DNA from: Cyclostephanos tholiformis
Taxonomy: Eukaryota > Bacillariophyta > Thalassiosirophyceae > Thalassiosirales > Thalassiosiraceae
DNA: 12,478 nucleotides
Direction: 5' to 3'
NCBI GenBank assembly: GCA_036939975.1
Contig: JALLPB010000855.1
Location: forward strand, 1 to 12,478
In this document: positions 1 through 5,952 of the stretch, in pieces
Position numbering within the stretch: position 1 is the stretch's first letter
Layout: every line of letters begins with the position of its first letter
The notes under the pieces: generated by a model
Told to the model about the DNA's origin: nothing
Databases searched by the model: none
Seen by the model: the letters and a program-made list of their open reading frames with translations, nothing else
Position numbers and translations under genes: made by a program

Positions 1-9
1 TAACATTTG

Positions 10-33
10 TTACACAAGTTACACAAGTTACAG
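10..33. repeat. Short 9-bp tandem repeat
   Basis: The unit TTACACAAG occurs twice in tandem, followed by a partial third copy, within the decayed element just past the recognisable end of reverse transcriptase. Confidence 0.6.
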
Positions 34-47
34 TGAACTTTCTGGGC

Positions 48-1090
48 TCATGTCATGCATCCAAGCTCCACCATCCAATGCATGACACCAATCAAATGTT
101 GGTAGAAGGATGAACCTTTGGGGTCAAGTGGGTCAGTTGTATCCAATTCAGGACAACAGTCATAGGGAAAGGGATTCTCAGCTTGCAGTGGCAGGCGATA
201 TTTCCTGGACAATTTGTTGGTCAAGTGCTTCTCACAATTCTTGATGGCCTGAGCAACGTACTTCGAAGGGCTAAGGCTCCAAGCCAACACGTTGTTAGCA
301 AGGTGGGTCTTTCTGAGCTTGGCGCCCAGGTAAATGTCAGGGTCCCCTACTGAGGTAGGTTTAAGGGGCAGATAATGATTGATCTGGTCTAGGAAGACAT
401 GGCATCATGGTGGATGCACAAGGTTTCATCTACGTAACAGAGGATATAAAAGCAATATCTAAAATGTTCCTTGGGTCTGGTCTCGGCTTTGTACCATAGG
501 TCGGGGTCAGCCTTACAAGATGTATATCCCATCTGGCGCATGAAAGAAGCAAGGTGTGCATGAAACCCTGCACCCAAGCACTTCAACCCATATAATGCAT
601 GGACAATGATTGCATTCTTGCCAGCATCAGGGCCAAATTCAGGGCCCAGGATGGTCCAAACTTTCTCCATGACTGGGGCAGTGACATATGTGTTAAGCAC
701 ATTGCCTGCTTTAACCTCGAGATCGTTCAAGGCAGCCATGAGCAAAGCAGTTTGTAAGGTTTCACGTGAGACTACGCTCACATATGTGATAGTTGCAGGG
801 GCATTGGTCTTATGCCCTCCAGCCACCAAGTGGGCTTTACGGGTAAAGTCTTCCATCTTGATGTCAAATACCATGTGACAAGGTATATTCTGGTACCCAT
901 TAGGTACAGTCTTATTGTCTGCAAGGATTTTGAAAGCAACGCGGATGTTCTTCATCTCCTTGGCAATTCTGGCAGCCCAAAGGGTATTGCCGTTCTTATG
1001 GTCTAGGTTGAGGGCCTCTTTGACTGTCTTAGGCAATTCAATGCCAAACTTATGGGTCCTTTTGAGGTAGTGAAACTTCCACTGTTTCAC
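48..1090 (-). pseudogene. Copia reverse transcriptase (RVT_2), broken
   Basis: This is the reverse transcriptase of the copia polyprotein, which copies element RNA into DNA. Recognisable landmarks on the minus strand are the fingers/palm stretch with TAPVMEKVWTILGPEFG, the HALYGLK block, a DPDLWYK block, the YVDE box, and a later fragment with SLSPSKYVAQAIKNC and GVMHWMVELG. The first catalytic block reads AGNVLNTYVTAP, with Asn where copia elements have Asp, and the YVDD box is YVDE, so two of the three metal-binding carboxylates are changed. The frame shifts by one nucleotide near 395-400: one frame covers about 400-1090 and the next frame continues from there to 48. An in-frame TAG at 1100-1102 separates it from the upstream linker. 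RNase H is not seen before the window ends. Confidence 0.85.
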
Positions 1091-1102
1091 GAGGGATATA
1101 AT

Positions 1103-1434
1103 CTACTCTGGTTTGAACAGGACATGAGGTACCCACCAGTTGAAAGCAGCCTCATGGTCTATGCCAACAATCTTAGCATATTCGGCTTTTTCAACAGAGT
1201 GGGACTCTTTTAGGTTGGTCAGGTTCCCCCAGGAGGTGGAACCATCCTTCCATTGGCAGCATAGTTGCCAGCTGATGGTGGAACATTTAATGTAAGTATG
1301 ACCATCGGGGCATACAGACTTCTGGTCCGCAAGCTTAATAGCGTTGTCGAGTTGTCTGTGATTGATAAACCCATCCAAGAGGACGTATTGGTTTTCATCA
1401 GGGTCACATTGCAAATATAATGATTCGGCAATTA
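1103..1434 (-). pseudogene. Copia integrase-RT linker with chromo-like stretch
   Basis: The minus-strand frame includes AESLYLQCDPDENQYVLLDG, then QWKDGSTSWGNLTNLKES and AFNWWVPHVL. The WKDGSTSW...LKESxxVE pattern with the AFxWWVPxxL block is what I know from the region between integrase and reverse transcriptase in diatom copia elements, and it resembles a small chromodomain. This stretch is in the same reading frame as the reverse transcriptase fragment, separated only by one TAG stop (1100-1102). Function in a live element would be chromatin targeting or polyprotein spacing; that is an inference. Confidence 0.7.
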
Positions 1435-1790
1435 AGTTGGAGGTTAGCTTGGCCTGGTTGCCGTCAGCAAAGTCAACAATGTGGGATTGGTGTTAGCCAG
1501 TCCAACCGGGTTACCAGTGTTGTCATGCTTGCAAGCAGCAACACGGCCCTTCATCAAGATGCCACCACGGGGCAGCATGATCTCGGCATTGAGAAGGTTG
1601 TCATCAAACTTGGGTGTAATCTCTGCATCACCAGCGTGCTGTCATTAAAGTGGTCAGGGTCAGGGGTGATGTCTTCTGTGGAAAAATCTGCCGCAGTAGC
1701 AGAGGGTCCAAGATGTGTCCTAATAGACTCATCAAATTGAAGTTGTGTGACAAGGTGGACAGGGCAATTGAGCTCATGCTGGGTCAAGTG
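1435..1790 (-). pseudogene. Decayed integrase C-tail to linker region of copia
   Basis: Short minus-strand fragments in shifting frames join the integrase end to the linker. One frame (1554-1787) contains FDESIRTHLGPSATAADF, resembling the acidic spacer of diatom copia polyproteins, and another (about 1430-1610) contains AEIMLPRGGILMKGRV, which resembles the conserved MLPRGG-type block. No intact frame crosses the segment. There is no evidence for a separate gene. Confidence 0.6.
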
Positions 1791-2590
1791 TCACAGGGTA
1801 GAACGACAGACAAACTGGCCATTTTCCTTGAGGATTTTGGCAGTCAGGGCAGAGCCCATGTCAATGGCCAGGCCTAGGTAATGGCCCAGGACCAATATGT
1901 CATCCCGGTATGTCAGGACATTGTCACTGAACATAACCCAGTCGTACCAGCCAAATTCAGCTATGTGGCTGATATTGGCGGTCATCCCCTTCATAATGGT
2001 CTCAGGGACTTGTCCATTGGTCATGTAAATGTCATTGCTTGCATTAGAGCGCACAAGGGCTTCAAGCTAAAGGTAATGGTCCAGAGGGTCTTAGGGGAAC
2101 TGGTCTTTATCATCTTTTGGGTTGAACCACGCTTCAACTTGCAGATGCAGCCCCAGCGGCCTGCTGCCATGGTGAATACGGTTCAGTCACACGGGGGTGA
2201 CAGTCCGCATCATGGAGCTTACATCAAAATTTCCCCTTGGTCTGTTTTTTGGAGTAATCAGTCACCATGGTTGGTGGGACACCATCCCAATGAAAGACAA
2301 GGGACAAGGTCTCATGAGCCTTGCCTTTGCACTTCATTGGGTAGACTCGCGCCCATCCAAAGGATGTGGCATAGACTTGAGCCATTTTATTGCCCTGCCT
2401 ACTTACAGTAGAGGCAAACATTGTGTCGGTAAAGACTAGCATGCGGTCATTGGTCAAGAAGCATCTAGAAAGGGTCGGGTCTAAGCACGTTTGCACTCCT
2501 CATTGGGTAGTGTTAATAACAGTGCATTGGGCCCAATCCGGGGTGATCAGCCACCGGGTGGACAATATCATGGGGTCAATATGGGGGGTC
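1791..2590 (-). pseudogene. Copia integrase (rve core), broken
   Basis: Integrase inserts the element cDNA into host DNA. From high to low coordinates the minus strand shows a remnant of the zinc-binding N-terminal region interrupted by a TGA near 2508, then TLSRCFLTNDRMLVFTDTMF, which includes the first core Asp region, then VFHWDGVPPTMVTDYSKKQT with the second Asp context, then EPYSPWQQAA near 2165, then ETIMKGMTANISHIAEFGWY and SALTAKILKENGQ at the C-terminal part. Around 2145-2165, where the catalytic Glu of the DDE triad should follow the EPYSPW block, the frame breaks and no Glu is in register, so strand transfer would be lost. The order and motifs match copia; the pieces lie in at least three frames. 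Confidence 0.8.
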
Positions 2591-3218
2591 TTACACAAGA
2601 GCGTACATTCCCATTAAGCTGATTTCAACACTAGAAACCTGGACATGCGACAAAAGCACGGTGTGGAAATTGTCATCATCAGTGACAATCCTGGGGTCAG
2701 TGCTCAAGGAGCATAAAGAATTAATAACATAGGCATCCCTATGTGTCCTCTTGTCTGCGTCTGAAGCATTCCGAGGGATTATATTACTGGTGTAATTGGT
2801 CATAGACGCCTTTTGGTCAGCAAAGTGGGATGTGGTCAGATCCCAGGTCAAGGTCTCTGAGGTCAGGTGGAGCCATATAAATTGGCTACTGGTCCACTCG
2901 TTGAGACTAGGAGTCCATACATTAAGCAACAAAGTCACACCTTGTAAGGCCAGTGGGAGGATGACTGTCTGCATGGGGTCATGTTGGTCCTGAATGGTCA
3001 ATGCATGCAAATGTTAAGTAGGGTTGGATACCAAGACTTTGGGGTCTCATTTACTGTCATGTCATAAACTTGGCATATATAGCAACCAGCAGAGCGCATC
3101 TGGGTAGCTAATCCGGACTGTTCTGTGTGCATAGTCTCATGTCAAAATTTATGTGCCTTAAAATAGGCATTGACTGGTTGTATGTATAGGTCTGAACCAA
3201 AGCAATATGGTTGAGGGG
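2591..3218 (-). pseudogene. Copia protease / pre-integrase region, broken
   Basis: The open frame 2591-3010 contains WTPSLNEWTSSQFIWLHL, FADQKASMTNY and IVTDDDNFHTVLLSHVQVSS. These are stretches I recognise from between gag and integrase in diatom copia polyproteins. The adjoining 3011-3218 is stop-ridden but still shows AGCYICQVYDMTVNE on the minus strand, again typical of this region. A clear aspartic protease DTG/DSG triad was not seen, so protease identity is positional. There is no intact frame across the join. Confidence 0.65.
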
Positions 3219-4070
3219 TCACATAACTGGGCCATATGGTGGGTCCTCCTCCCAATTAGGGGGATCAAGCTTGTGCCTGACAAAGTAGGCTAAGAGAATC
3301 CCTGCAGCCCCATGGAGACAGGTCAGGGTAGTCTTCATCTTGTCAAAGACTTTTGGCACGGATGCCATGTCAAGGGTCAACAGAGCATGGTCAGGATCCT
3401 TATTATTATCAAACAATGCATCAATTATGGCCTTCTGCTCCCTGAGTGGAAGGAAGTTGGTCGTCTTAACTTTACTAAGGTATCGGGTTGGTTGCCCATT
3501 CTGGAGGAAAGGCTGGTTGGTCCTGATCCGGTATTTAACCCAGTAGATAACCGACTTCAATCAGGTCACAGCAATCTTAGCAATGGACTATCGGAGATCC
3601 GGTCACTGTCATCGTCTTTCATGTTGGCAAACTTATGCCAGGTCTTGAGGAGTTGAACTGTATAGAGTTTGGCCAAGATTGTTCGGCTAAAGCCAAGTCA
3701 GTTCCCCATCCAGGAGAGCATGTCTGCCTCAGTGTCACCCTGCCAGGACTAAGCAAGGTCTATGGCCACATGTGCCATGGTCCTCGTGCAACAGGTCATC
3801 GTCTTGGTCTATTTGAACCTGTCGTCATGGTCAATTTGAATGATTGTACTCGATAATGGTGGGGTCAACACATTGAGTCAATGGTTATGCTGGTATATGG
3901 TCAAGTATCTCCAGCGAGGAGAAGGGTCTGTGGTCATAATGCTGGTCAGGGCACATGAACTTTTTGTCAAAAATAAGCTGAAGGTCAGGGCCGGGTTCAT
4001 CACCTGCGTGCTTGTCAATTGCATCCTCCCCAAAAGCAAGGAGCTTTTGCAGGAGATCTTTCGTGGTCAT
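3219..4070 (-). pseudogene. Copia gag, broken
   Basis: Gag forms the particle that packages the RNA. The N-terminal part starts at a Met at 4070 (MTTKDLLQKLLAFGEDAIDK, then GDEPGPDLQLIFDKKF) and runs to a stop at 3885-3887 just after SLEILDHIPA. The middle (3561-3884) is interrupted by several stops and frame changes but keeps GDTEADMLSWMGN and TVQLLKTWHKFANMKDDDSD. The C-terminal part (3219-3560) is open and contains KSVIYWVKYRIRTNQPFLQN, EQKAIIDALFDNNKDPDHAL and DKMKTTLTCLHGAAGILLAY. The start at 4070 is chosen over the upstream Met at 4100 because family members begin close to this point; that is from memory of the family. The coding capacity is destroyed. Confidence 0.8.
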
Positions 4071-4309
4071 TGTGGTTGTCTTGTTCATTGTCCAGCACAA
4101 GACAGGACTGCAATTGCAATGCAGTCATTGATGATTGTCTTTGTCAAAGTCTGTCAAGGGTGGATTTATGGCCGTAGATCCAATCTGAGGTAATCCATGG
4201 TCAGGTGCAATAGACAAAAGATTTGAGTCAAGGGTCTAAATCCCCCGGAGGAGATACAGTCTAAAGGTCCAGTTTTGGTCTTTGTCAGAACCTAATAATA
4301 GTTTAATAT

Positions 4310-4628
4310 CCCTGGTCATGGGGTAAACTATGGTCCAGCAAATATGGTTTAGCATTACACCCGATCGTGGGGTATGCAAAGGTCAAGTAAATATAGTTAG
4401 CAGTTACACCCGGTCATGGGATAAGCTAAGGTCAAAGTAATATAGGTTAGCGGTTACACCCGGTCATGAGGTCAGCTAAGGTCAAGTCATCATGTCTGGG
4501 CAGAAGTCAAATAGTTAAGGGGCTAAGGCCCTGGTCATGGGTCATAGCAAAAGCCAAATAAATAGTCAAAGATTCAGGCCCGAGTAAAGGGCCATGACAA
4601 AAGCAAAATAGTCAGAAGGGCTCCATGC
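4310..4628. repeat. About 50-bp tandem repeat (4-6 degenerate copies)
   Basis: Units begin near 4311, 4360, 4409 and 4459 and share CCCGGTCATGGG, then GCTAAGGTCAAGTA, then ATATAGTTAGCAGTTACA. Spacing is 49-50 bp. After a longer step, two more diverged units start near 4529 and 4579. The array lies in the non-coding leader of the copia element, just upstream of gag. Confidence 0.8.
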
Positions 4629-4941
4629 TACAACAGTGGCATAAATTGGTCACTATCACAATCAAAATTGAGGTGGTGGTCTTATTCCCCGGAGAGATTA
4701 AGGTCTAAGGTTACCCATCAAACCGACATTGATTGTGGTCATCATCGGCCGTCATTGGCATCGATGGTGGTTATTGTCGGTTGTTGTCACTGCCATCCAT
4801 CATGGTAAGTGGTCAAGGTCATTGGCTAATCGTAGCCGAGCAGGTCAAATTGTTGCCAGGGTCTCATCAAGCAGTAAAATGGTCGTTTGCGGTGGGATCA
4901 ACAACATTAGGTCCATCTGGGTCTACTTCTATTGTGACACA

Positions 4942-5101
4942 GTCAACACCATCAAATTGATGGGTCAAGTCGAGGGGTCTGTTGCGGCATGGTCAACACC
5001 ATCAAGTCAAGGGGTCTGTTGCAGCGTGGTCAACACTGCCAAGTCAATGGGTCTATTGCGGCATGGTCAACACCGTCAAGTTGATGGGTCTGGCAAACTG
5101 A
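4942..5101. repeat. About 37-bp tandem repeat (four copies)
   Basis: GTCAACAC starts units at 4942, 4992, 5029 and 5066; the later spacings are exactly 37 bp and the first is 50 bp. Each unit continues with a CATCAAGTCAA-like part, then GGGTCTGTTGCGGCATG. The units are contiguous with no spacers and are not a multiple of three, so this is a minisatellite, not CRISPR and not a coding repeat. Confidence 0.8.
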
Positions 5102-5281
5102 AGATATATGGCTATATTAAGGGGGTAGAAAGAATGGCCATGGCCAGGGAGGTCATTCAACAGAGCCCAACCCCTATTCGGTCGATGGTTATTAAAGATT
5201 AAAGGTCTAAAGGTCGATAACATAACAAAGACAAAGGTTATGGCAAAGGTGGTGATTTGCACTTCATCCTTTGCATTTTTC

Positions 5282-5575
5282 CACTAATCAGCATCATTGC
5301 CACATCTTCTTCGTTCACATAATTACTCTTGCCATCCTGGATACTCGTGGTTGTCTGTGAGGTGACGGCCGGCACAGCCTCGCGGACGCGCACCGTGTAT
5401 TCGGTCTTATTAGAATCGGCACGTTCAGCGTAGAGTCTGTATCGCGGCTTGAAGTTGCCTCTGACACGCTCATTATTAATCTTGGCTGATATGGACTCAC
5501 TGGGCATTATGACATGTTCGATGGCCACGGTGATATAGGGGCAGGACAGGACCAGCAGTAGGCAAGCAGCATAGA
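5282..5575 (-). pseudogene. Truncated paralogue of the metalloprotease (signal peptide and start of propeptide only)
   Basis: This is a partial copy of exon 2 of the adjacent metalloprotease. It keeps the intron-1 acceptor (TTTCCACAG) and encodes residues corresponding to about 17-114 of the full protein: the hydrophobic signal segment and the propeptide from MPSESISAKINNERVRG to NYVNEEDVA. Relative to the intact gene it has an Ala-to-Val and a Ser-to-Cys change near the signal peptide, and changes beside the break. There is no matching exon 1 to its right, and at 5282 the sequence passes into the copia element. No zinc motif or CBM can follow within the window. It is either a second gene split by the retrotransposon or a stray segmental copy. 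Confidence 0.8.
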
Positions 5576-5642
5576 CTGTGGAAATTGCAGGGTGAAACTC
5601 ATTGGAAATCTGCCACTATTGTGGACAGGAAAGCAATTTAAC
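5282..5642 (-). repeat. 361-bp direct duplicate of 8236-8596 (copy A, truncated locus)
   Basis: The segment matches 8236-8596 in the same orientation at a constant offset of 2954 bp, with no gaps and six substitutions by my count (5288, 5295, 5527, 5563, 5588, 5594), about 98% identity. Two mismatches are in the first 14 bp next to the retrotransposon edge. The matching block covers part of intron 1 with its 3' splice site and the first two thirds of exon 2 of the metalloprotease gene. Similarity ends abruptly at both sides. Confidence 0.95.
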
Positions 5643-5952
5643 CGCTACCAATGATGCGGCTCATGATGCCAAATTTTTTTTCTTCGCCCTTATGTCGAAT
5701 GGAGTATCCCCCGTCGACGTATGGGGGAGGATAGAATTATACAAAGCGTCCCCTTCTCGTTCCAGCAACATGTGACGGTATTAACAGAACGCCGAGGGAA
5801 ACGGAGGTGGCTTAGCAATGTTACAATACTAACAATGTTGTGCGTCAACCCACAACATTATCAATATACTTAATGTCCTACATATACTAAACAAAATCTC
5901 GAGCCGATCAAAATAGGAAAACAAACCGTCGACAGAAGGCAACAAAGTCTAA
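5643..5952. other. Spacer and 3' UTR of the metalloprotease gene
   Basis: There is no gene here. From 5952 leftwards lies the presumed 3' UTR of the metalloprotease, AT-rich, with a 9-bp inverted repeat at 5834-5859. Further left is a smaller inverted repeat (TCCCCC at 5707-5712 and GGGGGA at 5723-5728 around a GTCGAC core) and an AAATTTTTTTTC tract. No clear AATAAA-type polyadenylation signal was identified. Confidence 0.5.
5834..5859 (-). terminator. Perfect 9-bp inverted repeat in the presumed 3' UTR
   Basis: Arms AATGTTGTG (5834-5842) and CACAACATT (5851-5859) are exact complements around an 8-nt loop, about 95-120 nt after the stop codon of the metalloprotease. It could be an RNA hairpin marking 3'-end processing or stability. 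A terminator role is a guess; only the inverted repeat itself is seen. Confidence 0.35.

Larger units (their letters stand above)
1..5283 (-). mobile_element. Degenerate Ty1/copia LTR retrotransposon (diatom CoDi-like), 3' end outside window
   Basis: Minus-strand segments read in copia order from right to left: gag, protease/pre-integrase, integrase core, a linker with a chromo-like stretch, reverse transcriptase. RNase H and the 3' LTR would lie left of position 1. The frame is broken by several stops and frameshifts, so the copy is dead. The right edge is inferred. At 5282-5283 the neighbouring gene duplicate stops matching its parent, and the minus strand there reads TGGAAAAATG, a possible LTR start because LTRs begin with TG. 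No second LTR is present in the window, so LTR length and target-site duplication cannot be defined. Recognition of the family rests on motifs, not on a search. Confidence 0.85.
4071..5283 (-). other. Non-coding 5' leader and probable 5' LTR remnant of the copia element
   Basis: About 1.2 kb upstream of gag has no credible gene. It contains two minisatellites (separate entries), a recurring block (CCCCGGAG..GAT..GTCTAAGG near 4243-4268 and 4687-4711, with a shorter form near 5198-5212), and an AT-rich TATA-like stretch near 5104-5120. Position 5283 on the minus strand reads TGGAAAAATG and may be the LTR start. I did not find a convincing tRNA primer-binding site, so the LTR/leader boundary is not placed. 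Plus-strand GGTC is extremely frequent throughout. Confidence 0.6.

Noticed and set aside
1881..2411. 176-codon plus-strand open frame
   Set aside because: It lies antisense to the recognisable integrase of the decayed element and has no domain features.
4942..5101. CRISPR-like array
   Set aside because: The 37-bp units abut directly with no unique spacers, lie in eukaryotic DNA and differ between copies. A minisatellite fits.
4729..5202. 157-codon plus-strand open frame
   Set aside because: It runs through the 37-bp minisatellite, whose unit is not a multiple of three, and through the copia leader. Composition is Ser/Gly/Val-rich without domains; it follows from the sequence bias.
4071..5283. 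Clear LTR pair with primer-binding site
   Set aside because: Only one end of the element is in the window and no convincing complement to a tRNA was seen, so LTR and PBS are not annotated as separate features.
5282..5528. Copy A of exon 2 as a complete small secreted protein
   Set aside because: It has no upstream ATG in frame and no copy of exon 1. The frame continues only by chance into the copia edge, so it is a truncated paralogue.
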